Position numbers and translations under genes: made by a program. The notes under the pieces were generated by a model. The model made no database searches and was not told the origin of the DNA. It saw only the letters and a list, made by a program, of their open reading frames with translations. From Aeromicrobium sp. (lineage in GTDB: Bacteria; Actinomycetota; Actinomycetes; Propionibacteriales; Nocardioidaceae), in assembly GCF_014378035.1 (NCBI RefSeq), contig NZ_JACMOM010000163.1:1-35492 (forward strand): 35,492 nt of DNA, read 5' to 3'. Shown here piece by piece: positions 7,306 to 15,041 of the stretch (within the stretch, counting starts at the first letter, position 1; each line of letters starts with the position of its first letter).

Positions 7306-8699
7306 GCCGGCACACGCGGGGTGATCATGAGCTCGAAACCCTCGGGCATGAGCGTGAGTCGTTCGCTGATGGTCAGCTCGTAGTCCGGGTCACCGGCGAT
7401 GTCGTACCGGTGCAGCACGCGCGCCAGCACCAGGATGGCCTCGTGCAGCGCGAACTGCCGCCCGATGCACGAGCGCTCGCCGGTGCCGAACGGTTTGTAC
7501 GAGTGCGGCTGGCGCCCCCTCGCGTTCTCGGGCTCGAAGCGGTCGGGGTCGAACTGGTCGGCGTCGTCTCCCCACACCTCGGTGTCCCGATGCATCAGGG
7601 GCAACATCACGATGGCCCAGTCCTCCGGGCGCATGCGATAGGTCCCACCGATGACCGTCTCCTCACGCGGGCTGCGGGTGAACGCCGGCGCCGTCGGCCA
7701 CAGCCGCAGGCCCTCGTCGAGCACGCGACGGAGGTAGCGGAACTTCGGCACCTGCTCGAAGGTCGGCTCGATGTCACGATCGGGGCCCAGGATCTCGTCG
7801 ACCTCGGCCTGCGCCTTGGCCAGCACCACCGGGTCGCGCGACAGGTAGTGCAGCGCGAACGAGAGAGCACCCGACGTCGTCTCGTGGCCGGCCACCAGGA
7901 ACGTCAGGATCTGGTGCCGGATGTTGAGGTCGTCGAGGCGCTCACCGGTCTCGGGATGCGGCGTGTGCAGCATGATCCCCAGGAGGTCGGACTCGTCGAC
8001 CTCACCCGCCCGGCGTTCGGCGATGATGCCGTCGAGAAGCGAGTCGACGTAGGCCTGGTGGTGGGCGTTGCGCTTGTCGATCCGTTTGGCCATCAGCGCC
8101 GCTCCGGGCATCGAGTTGAGCGACCCCTTGCGCTGCCCGGCCTTGAGGGCAGCGATCATCGCGGGGATGAACGGGTGTGGCTCCGACCTGCTGAACGACC
8201 CGAAGTCGGTGCTGAACGCTGTGCGGCTGATGGTCTCCATCGTCAGCTTCGTCATGTCGGCGGAGACATCGACCGCCTCCGCGCCCGCGTCCCACGCGTC
8301 GAACAGCTCCTGGACCGTGGCGAGCATGACGGGGTGGTAGCGCTGCATCGCCGCCTTGGTGAAGGCAGGGCGCAGCAGGTCGTGTGCGAGCGCCCAGTTG
8401 GTGTCGTCGTTGTAAGCGGTGAACAACCCCTCGCCGGCGAACTCACGAAGGGCGACGAGTGCGGGCGACAGGGACTTTGCGAAACGCGACTCGTCGGCGA
8501 GCTCAGCTGCCAGGGCTGCGCCGGTGATGAAGACGAACTTCTGGTCGAAGATCTTGAGCTCGAAGATCGGTCCGAGACCCTTGGCGTGCTCCATTGCGCT
8601 CTGGAGGGGAGTGTCGGCACTCATGCCGAGCACGTCGCCCACCACCGGCCTGCGGCCGGCGGGGTGCGGGAAGGTTTGTCCTGACCAGTCGTTGCGCAC
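7230..8699 (-). CDS. Cytochrome P450, CYP102 (P450 BM3)-like heme domain without reductase
   Basis: A 489-residue soluble heme monooxygenase closely resembling the heme domain of the self-sufficient fatty-acid hydroxylase P450 BM3. Shared blocks include GEGLFTAYNDDTNW (about 89-102, with the Phe that corresponds to BM3 Phe87), the I-helix FLVAGHETTSGALSFAL (about 267-283), the ExxR in LDEGLRLWPTAPAF (Glu329, Arg332) and the heme loop PFGTGERSCIGRQFALHEA with ligand Cys411. In BM3 a flavin reductase is fused to the C-terminus. Here the protein stops after a 25-residue non-conserved tail that overlaps the VOC gene, so electrons must come from separate partners. GTG start with AAGGAG 5 bases upstream. 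Divergent from a TetR gene, the likely regulator. Substrate is probably a fatty acid or another amphipathic acid (inference). Confidence 0.92.
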   Translation of the reverse strand: MRNDWSGQTFPHPAGRRPVVGDVLGMSADTPLQSAMEHAKGLGPIFELKIFDQKFVFITGAALAAELADESRFAKSLSPALVALREFAGEGLFTAYNDDTNWALAHDLLRPAFTKAAMQRYHPVMLATVQELFDAWDAGAEAVDVSADMTKLTMETISRTAFSTDFGSFSRSEPHPFIPAMIAALKAGQRKGSLNSMPGAALMAKRIDKRNAHHQAYVDSLLDGIIAERRAGEVDESDLLGIMLHTPHPETGERLDDLNIRHQILTFLVAGHETTSGALSFALHYLSRDPVVLAKAQAEVDEILGPDRDIEPTFEQVPKFRYLRRVLDEGLRLWPTAPAFTRSPREETVIGGTYRMRPEDWAIVMLPLMHRDTEVWGDDADQFDPDRFEPENARGRQPHSYKPFGTGERSCIGRQFALHEAILVLARVLHRYDIAGDPDYELTISERLTLMPEGFELMITPRVPAQAGASDTRPAPSIDQPGFQATSQG

Positions 8700-8730
8700 G
8701 CTGACTCCTTGTTACACGGATCCTTATTGC

Positions 8731-8755
8731 ACTGAAATTCAGTAATGTCAGGATA
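8731..8755. promoter_or_regulatory. Palindromic operator between P450 and TetR genes
   Basis: ACTGAA-a-TTCAGT (8731-8743) is a perfect 13-bp dyad in the 92-bp divergent region. It sits next to candidate -10 boxes TAATGT (plus, 8743-8748) and TATCCT (minus, 8750-8755). Its position fits a TetR operator controlling both the P450 and the regulator itself. The dyad is seen directly; the binding protein and the exact promoters are inferred. Confidence 0.5.
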
Positions 8756-8791
8756 GCCCGCGTTGAACCGCTGTCAAGTAGTGTGTTGGAC

Positions 8792-9418
8792 ATGGCCACC
8801 CGCACCCGCCTCAGCCGAGAGGCCCGACAGGATCAGCTCCTCGACCTCGGCGCAGGCCTGTTCGCCGACCGCTCCTACGAGGACGTCCACATCGAGGAGC
8901 TGGCCGAGGTTGCCGGTGTCTCCCGCGGGCTGCTCTACCACTACTTCCCGAACAAGCGGGCGTTCTTTGCAGCCATGGTCCGTCGCGAGTCCGGCCGTAT
9001 GTCCGAGCTGACGCTCACCGACCCGACCGTGCCCATCCTCGAGCAGCTCAACGGCGGCATCGAGTCGTACCTCGACTACTGCGACACGCACCGCATGGGC
9101 GTGCGGGCCGTTTTCCGCGGGGCCGCCTCGGCCGACCCCGAGGTGCAAGCCATCGTCGACGCCGACATCGCCGTGCAGCAGATGCGCATCATCGCCGCCG
9201 TCCAGCCGCACGGCGCCGCGACCGAGCTGCTGCAGATCGCCGTCCGCAGCTGGCTGAACTTCCTGCGCAGCGCGAGCCACGAATGGCTCGACTCGAGCGA
9301 CATCAGCCGAGAGGAGATCCGCGATCTCTGCGCCAACGCGTTGGTCGCAACCCTCCTCGCGCTGCCCGAGTCGTCCCGACCGACCGCGCTGGCAGAGATC
9401 ACCGACCAGCTCGGCTGA
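8792..9418 (+). CDS. TetR/AcrR-family transcriptional regulator (P450-linked)
   Basis: A 208-residue regulator of usual TetR length. The N-terminal helix-turn-helix is ARQDQLLDLGAGLFADRSYEDVHIEELAEVAGVSRGLLYHYFPNKRAFFAAMV (about 11-62), the standard TetR DNA-binding module. The C-terminal ligand and dimer domain is alpha-helical and not specific. It is transcribed away from the CYP102-like gene, with a palindrome between them, and converges on an SDR gene. That suggests control of a small lipid or xenobiotic oxidation set. The start is uncertain: ATG at 8792 is preferred, a GTG at 8783 would add three residues, and neither has a clear ribosome site. Confidence 0.9.
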   Translation: MATRTRLSREARQDQLLDLGAGLFADRSYEDVHIEELAEVAGVSRGLLYHYFPNKRAFFAAMVRRESGRMSELTLTDPTVPILEQLNGGIESYLDYCDTHRMGVRAVFRGAASADPEVQAIVDADIAVQQMRIIAAVQPHGAATELLQIAVRSWLNFLRSASHEWLDSSDISREEIRDLCANALVATLLALPESSRPTALAEITDQLG

Positions 9419-9436
9419 GGCCGGATCAGGGCTCGA

Positions 9437-10255
9437 TCACAGTCCGCTTCGCCGGCTGAACGATGAGACTGCCCGCTGGTAGCCCGGCCCGGTCAGCCGC
9501 ACGAACTTGTCGAGAATCCAGGCATCCGCACCGATGAGGACACGCGCCTTGTTCTTCTCGACACCCGCGAGGATGACCTCGGCGGCCTTCTCCGGAGTGG
9601 TCCGCGCCATCTTGTCGAACGAGCTGGCCAGCTTGTCGTGGTCGCGACCCTCGACCTGCTCGCCATTGCGGGCGATGTTCGTCTTGATGCCGCCGGGGTG
9701 GACACAGGTGACCTTGACCGGCCGCTTGTTGATGATCATCTCCTGCCGCAGCGACTCGGTGAACCCACGCACGGCGAACTTCGCGGCGTTGTAGGCACTC
9801 TGGGTGGGCACCGAGAAGAGACCGAAGACGCTCGAGATGTTGACGACGTGGCCGTCGCCGGAGGCGACGAGGTGCGGAAGGAAAGCCTTCGTACCGCTGA
9901 CCACGCCCCAGAAGTCGACGTCCATGACGCGGTCGAGATCTTTGAAGGACATCTCTTCCACATTGCCCGTGAACGCGATCCCGGCATTGTTGAACACCAG
10001 GTTGACGACGCCGAAGTGCTCGGCCACGTCGTCGGCATACGCCAGCACGAGCTCGCGCTGGGACACGTCGAGATGGTCGGCCTTGACGTCTGCGCCGGCG
10101 GCCTTGACGAGAGCCTCCGTCTCGGCGAGCCCGTGGGTGTCGACGTCGCAGATCGCAAGCCTGGCACCGCGACGGGCGAGCTCGACGGACAGGGCTCGGC
10201 CGATGCCCGAGCCGGCCCCGGTGACGACGGCGACCTTGTTGGTGAAGTGGGTCAT
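9437..10255 (-). CDS. Short-chain dehydrogenase/reductase (classical SDR)
   Basis: A 272-residue NAD(P)-dependent oxidoreductase. The Rossmann motif TGAGSGIGRA lies near residues 12-21, DVDTHG follows the second strand, NNAG is near 90, the catalytic Ser is in NISSVFG, and YNAAKFAV supplies the catalytic Tyr and Lys. Asp in CDVDTHG at the end of the second strand often goes with NAD preference. Many actinobacterial relatives act on secondary alcohols, steroids or acyl chains; the substrate here is unknown. ATG start with an AAAGGA ribosome site that directly abuts a perfect inverted repeat (10264-10298), suggesting tight control. Together with the P450 and TetR it may form one functional group. 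Confidence 0.92.
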   Translation of the reverse strand: MTHFTNKVAVVTGAGSGIGRALSVELARRGARLAICDVDTHGLAETEALVKAAGADVKADHLDVSQRELVLAYADDVAEHFGVVNLVFNNAGIAFTGNVEEMSFKDLDRVMDVDFWGVVSGTKAFLPHLVASGDGHVVNISSVFGLFSVPTQSAYNAAKFAVRGFTESLRQEMIINKRPVKVTCVHPGGIKTNIARNGEQVEGRDHDKLASSFDKMARTTPEKAAEVILAGVEKNKARVLIGADAWILDKFVRLTGPGYQRAVSSFSRRSGL

Positions 10256-10263
10256 GAAGTCCT

Positions 10264-10298
10264 TTCACTTTCAGATACCGAGAGTATCTGAAAGTGAA
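10264..10298. promoter_or_regulatory. Perfect 15-bp inverted repeat upstream of the SDR gene
   Basis: Left arm TTCACTTTCAGATAC (10264-10278), loop cgaga, right arm GTATCTGAAAGTGAA (10284-10298). It begins 9 bases upstream of the SDR start codon, next to its ribosome site. Candidate minus-strand -10 boxes are TACGGT just upstream and TACTCT across the loop. No T-run follows, so it is more likely an operator (or a leader hairpin) than a rho-independent terminator for the ABC gene that ends at 10325. Confidence 0.6.
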
Positions 10299-10324
10299 CC
10301 GTACCCGACGCGACCCCTCCCGCG

Positions 10325-12268
10325 CTAGCGGACGACTGGTTCTGCCGGCGCCGGACCGATGCCGGCGCCTTGATCGAACTGGGTGCGGTAGAGCTCGTCG
10401 TAGCGTCCGCCGACCGCGATCAGCTCGGCATGCGTGCCCTGCTCGACGACTCGGCCGTCCTCGATCACCAGGATCAGGTCGGCCGCCCGCACGGTCGCGA
10501 GCCGGTGGGCGATGACCACCGAGGTCCGACCCCGGAGCGCCACGGCGAGCGCCTCCTGGACGGCGGCCTCGGAGGTCGAGTCGAGGTGGGCTGTCGCCTC
10601 GTCGAGGATGACGACCCGGGGCTGCGACAGCAGGAGACGGGCGATGGTGAGCCGCTGGCGCTCCCCACCGGACAGCCGGTATCCACGCTCGCCGACCATC
10701 GTGTCGAGGCCCTCGACGAGCGACCCGACGAGGACGTCGAGACGTGCGTCACGGAGCGACTGCCAGAGCTCGTCGTCAGTGGCCTCGGGTCGTGCCAGCA
10801 GCAGGTTGTCGCGGATCGACTCGTGAAAGAGGTGTCCGTCCTGCGTCGCCATGCCGAGGGTGGAGCGCAACGACTGCGCGCTGATGTCACGGACGTCGAC
10901 GCCGTTGAGCCGGACCGACCCCGAGTCGACGTCGTACAGCCGCGGGATGAGGCTCGCGATGGTCGACTTGCCGGCACCCGACGTGCCGACGAGCGCCACC
11001 ATCTGGCCGGGCTCGATGTGCAGCGACACGCCGTGCAGGACGTCGACGCCGCCCCGGCTGTCGAGCATGGCGACCTCCTCGAGCGAGGCGAGCGACACCT
11101 TGTCCGCTGAGGGGTAGGCGAAGACCACGTCGTCGAGGTCGATCGACACGGGACCGGGCGGGACCGCCACAGCATCGGGCTTCTCGGAGATGAGCGGCTT
11201 GAGGTCAAGCACCTCGAAGACCCGCTCGAAGCTCACGACGGCACTCATGACCTCGACCCGGGCGCTGGCCAGCGCGGTGAGCGGAGCGTAAAGACGCGTC
11301 AGGAGCAGCGCGAGCGAGACGACGGCGCCGGGGTCGAGCGATCCTCGAAGCGCGTAGAAGCCCCCGAGCCCGTAGACGACGGCAAGCGCGAGCGCCGACA
11401 CCGTCGTGAGTGCCGTGACGAACACCGACTGGAGCATCGCCGAGCGGACACCGATGTCGCGCACACGCCGGGCCCGGGCCGCGAACTCGATCGACTCGAC
11501 GTCGGGCCGACCGTAGAGCTTGACCAACGTCGCGCCGGGCGCCGAGAACCGCTCAGTCATGCGCGTGCTCATGATCGCGTTGTGGTTGGCAGCCTCTCGC
11601 GACAGGGCGGCCAGGCGGGTGCCCATGCGGCGGGCAGGGACGACGAAGACCGGGAGCAGCACGAGGGCCACCACCGTGACCTGCCACGAGATGCTCAGCA
11701 TCACCACGAGTGTGAGGGTCAGCGTCACGATGTTGCTGACGACGCCCGACAGGGTGCCGCTGAAGGCGCGCTGCGCCCCGAGGACGTCGCTGTTGAGACG
11801 ACTGACGAGCGCACCGGTGCGGGTGCGGGTGAAGAACGCGATGGGCATGCGCTGGACGTGGTCGAACACCGTGGTGCGCAGGTCGAGGATCAGGCCCTCG
11901 CCGATCGTCGCGGACAGCCACCTGGTCCAGATGCCGAAGCCGGCATCAGCCACGGCGATGACGGCGATCAGGCCGGCGATCTTGAACACCGTGCTCTTGG
12001 CGTCACCATCGACGATGGCGTTGACGACCCGCCCGGCGAGGACAGGTGTGGCGACCGCCAGCAACGCCGTGATGACGCTGAGCACGAGGAACTGGATGAG
12101 CCGTCGCCTGTGCGGCGCCGCGAAGCCGCCGATGCGTCGGAGCGTTGCCTTCGTCAGCTTCTGCGGTCCGGTCTGCGAGGTCATCGCGCGGTGCAGGGAG
12201 TTCCATGCGGTGGCGTCCATGCTCACGGGGTGCCCCCAGGCGGGTGTCGTCGTGGACCCATGATGCAC
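10325..12268 (-). CDS. ABC transporter, fused permease and ATP-binding protein (exporter half-transporter)
   Basis: A 647-residue type I ABC exporter half-transporter that probably works as a homodimer, since no partner lies beside it. Six helices fill about residues 50-350, starting RRLIQFLVLSVITALLAVATPVLAGRVVNAIV. The nucleotide-binding domain (about 385-630) has Walker A GTSGAGKST, signature RLSGGERQR, Walker B RVVILDEATAHLD and switch His in VIAHRLATVRAADLI. MsbA/LmrA-like proteins export lipids or drugs; the substrate is unknown. An unusual insertion of about 15 residues (VSLASLEEVAMLDSRGG) precedes the first NBD strand region. The GTG at 12268 is used because TTGACC (12307-12312) and TAGATT (12282-12287), on the minus strand and 19 bp apart, form a promoter placing the mRNA start a few bases upstream. 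ATG at 12220 is an alternative. Confidence 0.9.
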   Translation of the reverse strand: MHHGSTTTPAWGHPVSMDATAWNSLHRAMTSQTGPQKLTKATLRRIGGFAAPHRRRLIQFLVLSVITALLAVATPVLAGRVVNAIVDGDAKSTVFKIAGLIAVIAVADAGFGIWTRWLSATIGEGLILDLRTTVFDHVQRMPIAFFTRTRTGALVSRLNSDVLGAQRAFSGTLSGVVSNIVTLTLTLVVMLSISWQVTVVALVLLPVFVVPARRMGTRLAALSREAANHNAIMSTRMTERFSAPGATLVKLYGRPDVESIEFAARARRVRDIGVRSAMLQSVFVTALTTVSALALAVVYGLGGFYALRGSLDPGAVVSLALLLTRLYAPLTALASARVEVMSAVVSFERVFEVLDLKPLISEKPDAVAVPPGPVSIDLDDVVFAYPSADKVSLASLEEVAMLDSRGGVDVLHGVSLHIEPGQMVALVGTSGAGKSTIASLIPRLYDVDSGSVRLNGVDVRDISAQSLRSTLGMATQDGHLFHESIRDNLLLARPEATDDELWQSLRDARLDVLVGSLVEGLDTMVGERGYRLSGGERQRLTIARLLLSQPRVVILDEATAHLDSTSEAAVQEALAVALRGRTSVVIAHRLATVRAADLILVIEDGRVVEQGTHAELIAVGGRYDELYRTQFDQGAGIGPAPAEPVVR

Positions 12269-12281
12269 GGGGTCTGAGATG

Positions 12282-12312
12282 AATCTAGAACCTCACGCTG
12301 CGTTGAGGTCAA
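12282..12312 (-). promoter_or_regulatory. Promoter for the ABC transporter
   Basis: On the minus strand, TTGACC (12307-12312) and TAGATT (12282-12287) are separated by 19 bp. This would start transcription about 7 bases before the GTG start codon. It lies in the 67-bp gap after the pirin gene. Confidence 0.4.
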
Positions 12313-12335
12313 GACCGAGTGACGCAGATGTGCGC

Positions 12336-13241
12336 CTACGCCATGGTGCGTCGCCGCGGGGTGAGCCGCACGCCGGGCATCGGCGGTGCCGGGATGATCT
12401 TGCCGTCATGTCCCTGGACCTGGCCGAACCTCTCGGCCGAGGCCTCCCAGTCGGCGCGGTCGGCGGCGATGTCGTCGTGAGAGCGGCCGATGAAGTTCCA
12501 CCACATCACCAGCTCGTCCTGGAACGGCGCTCCCCCGATGAGCAGGAGCGTGGTGGCGGCAGGCACGTGCACCGTGACGTCGGGGCGACCGGGCGCGAGA
12601 TAGCGCATCTGTCGGTGCACGATCTCGGTGCTGCCCACGAGCGCCTCGCCGTCGACAGCCAGGATGGCGTGCTCGAAGTCGGGTCGAAGCGGGATTTTCG
12701 CTCTGCCGGGACGCAGGCGCAGCTCGGCGCCGACGAGCGGACTGTGGGTCGTGGCAGGCGACTCGGATCCGGCGAGCTCGCCCATCATCAGCGTGCCCGT
12801 CCAACCGGAACCCTCGACCATCGGAAGATCGGCGTGATGCTCGAAGCCGGCCGGGCCCGCGCGCCGGTCTTCGGGCAGCGCCACCCACAGCTGCAGGCCG
12901 TGCATCTTCGCCGAGGTGTCGCCGACGGAGACCTCGGAGTGCGAGACACCGCCGCCCGACGTCATGAGGTTCAGCTCGCCCGGTGTGAGGACGACGTCGC
13001 TGCCCAGGGAGTCGCGGTGGCGGATGTTCCCGGCGAGCGGCCAGGTGACGGTCTGCAGCCCGGTGTGGGGGTGGGGCAGCACGTTCAAGCGTGAGTCGAT
13101 GGGGCCGAAGTGGTCGACGAAGCACCAGGCGCCCACCGTGGGAAGGCCGCGCTGCGGGAGCGTGCGGTGCACCTCGATGCCGCGGACTCCGCCGAGCGGA
13201 ACCTCGCGCGAGTCGAGCGACATGTCCGTGCCGGCAGTCAT
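12336..13241 (-). CDS. Pirin family protein
   Basis: A 301-residue bicupin protein. The N-terminal pirin signature is clear: FVDHFGPIDSRLNVLPHPHTGLQTVTWPLAGNIRHRDSLGS, with the metal-binding His residues of HPHTG and RHRDS, followed by GELNLMTSGGGVSHSE and HGLQLWVALPEDRR. The C-terminal cupin half (about 175-280) includes the pirin-C segment ending DELVMWWNFIGRSHDDIAADRADW. Bacterial pirins are iron proteins; some have quercetinase activity and others modulate metabolic enzymes. The ATG overlaps the stop of the upstream phosphatase gene (ATGA), so the two are coupled in one operon. An internal ATG six codons in is an alternative start. The substrate or partner is not evident. Confidence 0.93.
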   Translation of the reverse strand: MTAGTDMSLDSREVPLGGVRGIEVHRTLPQRGLPTVGAWCFVDHFGPIDSRLNVLPHPHTGLQTVTWPLAGNIRHRDSLGSDVVLTPGELNLMTSGGGVSHSEVSVGDTSAKMHGLQLWVALPEDRRAGPAGFEHHADLPMVEGSGWTGTLMMGELAGSESPATTHSPLVGAELRLRPGRAKIPLRPDFEHAILAVDGEALVGSTEIVHRQMRYLAPGRPDVTVHVPAATTLLLIGGAPFQDELVMWWNFIGRSHDDIAADRADWEASAERFGQVQGHDGKIIPAPPMPGVRLTPRRRTMA

Positions 13242-13924
13242 GTCAGCAGCGTACGCCGCAGCTGGTCGATGATCTCATCGCTGCCGCCAGCGCTGCGGAA
13301 CCAGCCGTGCACGCCGCCCTCGTGGTCGTCCCACACATCGAGGACCCCGTCGAGGGCCTCGACCGAGACGTCGAAGAACGACGCCGGAAGCGTGGATCGG
13401 TGCTGCCGGCCGGGTAGCTTGCGCAGCCGGGCGGTGATGTCCTGCTCGGCGTCGGCGGTCGCACGGTAGTCGGCATGTACCTGTTCGCGTGGAACGTCGA
13501 CCAGCCGCAGGAGCAGCGCGATCGAGACCCCCGTACGGTCCTTGCCGGCGGCGCAATGGATGAGAGCTGCGCCTCGCGCCTGGCCCACCTCGCGGACCAG
13601 CTCGACGAGGAACATCGACGCGTGGTCGAGCACGAGGAGGTAGAGGCTGTGCAGGCTCTCGGCCGGCGCCGTGCCGGGGCGCAAGGCGCTGAGCAGCGGG
13701 AGGTTGACGATGCGTGCACCCGAACGGGCCAACGGGTGGACGGGCTCTGACTCGCCCGCGGAACGCAGGTCGATCACGAGCGCCGGAGGCCACACGATGC
13801 CGTCGGGCGCGCGGCCCGTTGCGGCGGGCATGGCACTGCGCAGGACCCGGCCCGGCAGAACGGCGTGGCCATCGACGGTCGACATGCCACCGACGTCGCG
13901 GAGATTGGGGACGATGTCACGCAC
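13238..13924 (-). CDS. Tyrosine-protein phosphatase, DSP3/PtpB-like
   Basis: A 228-residue protein of the atypical tyrosine/dual-specificity phosphatase family found in actinobacteria. It opens NLRDVGGMSTVDGHAVLPGRVLRSAMPA, the conserved N-terminal block. The catalytic P-loop is HCAAGKDRTG, with nucleophile Cys124 and Arg130, matching the C-x5-R pattern in the form typical of PtpB/lipid-phosphatase-like enzymes. Substrates can be phosphotyrosine proteins or phosphoinositides. GTG start: TAGGCT (13931-13936, minus strand) lies exactly 6 bases upstream, indicating a leaderless message. It is followed by pirin with an ATGA overlap. Confidence 0.92.
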   Translation of the reverse strand: MRDIVPNLRDVGGMSTVDGHAVLPGRVLRSAMPAATGRAPDGIVWPPALVIDLRSAGESEPVHPLARSGARIVNLPLLSALRPGTAPAESLHSLYLLVLDHASMFLVELVREVGQARGAALIHCAAGKDRTGVSIALLLRLVDVPREQVHADYRATADAEQDITARLRKLPGRQHRSTLPASFFDVSVEALDGVLDVWDDHEGGVHGWFRSAGGSDEIIDQLRRTLLT

Positions 13925-13930
13925 AGGCTC

Positions 13931-13936
13931 AGCCTA
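13931..13936 (-). promoter_or_regulatory. -10 box for leaderless phosphatase-pirin operon
   Basis: TAGGCT on the minus strand, six bases before the GTG at 13924, with no ribosome site. It sits in the 86-bp divergent gap shared with the SGNH gene. Confidence 0.5.
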
Positions 13937-13997
13937 GGCGCTGGGACCCACCCGTCTGCCGGGACCGCCCATGGCAGAAACAGTCCCGTGGGCAACG

Positions 13998-14003
13998 TAA
14001 AAT
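13998..14003 (+). promoter_or_regulatory. -10 box for the SGNH hydrolase gene
   Basis: TAAAAT, seven bases before the GTG at 14011, with no ribosome site in the gap. This is consistent with a leaderless or nearly leaderless transcript. Confidence 0.45.
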
Positions 14004-14010
14004 CTGAGCC

Positions 14011-14937
14011 GTGCCCCGTACCCGCAAAGTTGCCGCAGCCGCCGTTGTCGGCGGCGGTGCCACCGTCTCGGGGTTCTATGCGTTCCTGGTCGGCGAGGCG
14101 CTCCTCGCCCGACGGGCCATCGGCAACAGCGAGGACCGACCGCCCACACCCGACGGCGTCTACGGTGACGACCTGCCGGGCCGCGCCATCCGGGTGCTGG
14201 TGCTGGGTGACTCCGCGGCGGTCGGCTTCGGCATGACCTCCGCTGACACCACCCCATCGGGCCTCATCGGCATCGGGCTCGCGCACGTCATGGACGCCCC
14301 CGTCGAGCTGCGGTGCCACGCCCTGGTGGGAGCCCAGTCGTCCGACCTGCCGCGGCAGATCGACCTCGAGATCGACTGGCAGCCTGATGTCGCCGTCATC
14401 ATCGTCGGCACCAACGACGTCACCCACCAAGTCGCACCCGGCACCTCCGCCCGCCTCCTCGCCGAGTCCGTCAGGCGGCTGACAGCCGCGCACTGCGAGG
14501 TCATCGTCGGTACGTGTCCCGACCTCGGCACCGTGCGACCGATCATGCAGCCGCTGCGCGCCATCGCCCGTCGCCGCAGCCGCAACCTCGCCCGCAAGCA
14601 GACCATCGCGCTGGTCGAGGCCGGTGGCCGCGCCGTGTCGCTGGGTGGCCTGCTCGGCAACATGTTCACCGAGCGACGCGACGTCATGTTCGGTGCCGAC
14701 CACTTCCATCCGTCGGCGACCGGCTACGCCAACATGGTGTCGGTGCTGATACCGGCCATCACGGCATCGCTGCGGGAGCGGGCCCGCACCTCGGCCTACG
14801 CCGGCGCCCCCAGAGACCTGATGTCCGTCGCTGACGCAGCTGCCGAGGCCGCGGAACATCCCGGCACGCAGGTCGTGCAGGACGGCGCCCTCGGTTCGCG
14901 GTGGGCAACGGTGCTGCGCCGCCGTCGAGCCGGCTGA
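14011..14937 (+). CDS. SGNH/GDSL-family hydrolase with N-terminal membrane anchor
   Basis: A 308-residue protein. A short basic N-terminus followed by AAAAVVGGGATVSGFYAFLVGEALL looks like an uncleaved signal anchor, so the enzyme probably faces outside. The SGNH blocks follow: VLVLGDSAAVGFG (block I with the catalytic Ser, about residue 67), an ALVGAQSSDLP region carrying the block II Gly, VGTNDV (block III Asn), and DHFHPSATGY (block V Asp-x-x-His). Family members cut ester bonds in lipids, acetylated polymers or lysophospholipids. A tail of about 50 residues after the domain, rich in Ala and charged residues, is not conserved. GTG start chosen from promoter position and signal anchor. A strong hairpin follows the gene. 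Confidence 0.88.
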   Translation: MPRTRKVAAAAVVGGGATVSGFYAFLVGEALLARRAIGNSEDRPPTPDGVYGDDLPGRAIRVLVLGDSAAVGFGMTSADTTPSGLIGIGLAHVMDAPVELRCHALVGAQSSDLPRQIDLEIDWQPDVAVIIVGTNDVTHQVAPGTSARLLAESVRRLTAAHCEVIVGTCPDLGTVRPIMQPLRAIARRRSRNLARKQTIALVEAGGRAVSLGGLLGNMFTERRDVMFGADHFHPSATGYANMVSVLIPAITASLRERARTSAYAGAPRDLMSVADAAAEAAEHPGTQVVQDGALGSRWATVLRRRRAG

Positions 14938-14989
14938 CTCCCGCCCCTGCTGCTCCCGCTCGTACGCCCGGTGCGCCGTTGCCGGACGC

Positions 14990-15024
14990 ACGAAGGGCCG
15001 GCCCCGAAGGACCGGCCCGTTCGT
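14990..15024. terminator. Hairpin terminator between convergent SGNH and Bax-inhibitor genes
   Basis: Stem GGGCCGG (14995-15001) pairs with CCGGCCC (15012-15018) around a 10-base loop. It is extended by ACGAA/TTCGT with a single bulged G. The stem lies between two converging stop codons (14937 and 15042) and could end both transcripts, although neither side has a long T-run. Confidence 0.7.
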
Positions 15025-15041
15025 GGTGCATCAGCTCGAGG

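Noticed and set aside
6957-8684. Long plus-strand open frame of 575 codons opposite the P450
   Set aside because: It is the antisense shadow of the P450 gene in GC-rich DNA, with Arg/Gly/Val-rich composition and no domain. The P450 on the minus strand has full family motifs.
10264-10298. Rho-independent terminator of the ABC transporter gene
   Set aside because: The stem is strong, but no T-run follows on the minus strand, and it directly precedes the SDR ribosome site, so an operator or leader element fits better.
10325-12268. One half of a heterodimeric ABC exporter with a lost partner gene
   Set aside because: No remnant of a second ABC gene is seen on either side, and all ATPase motifs are intact, which fits a homodimer.
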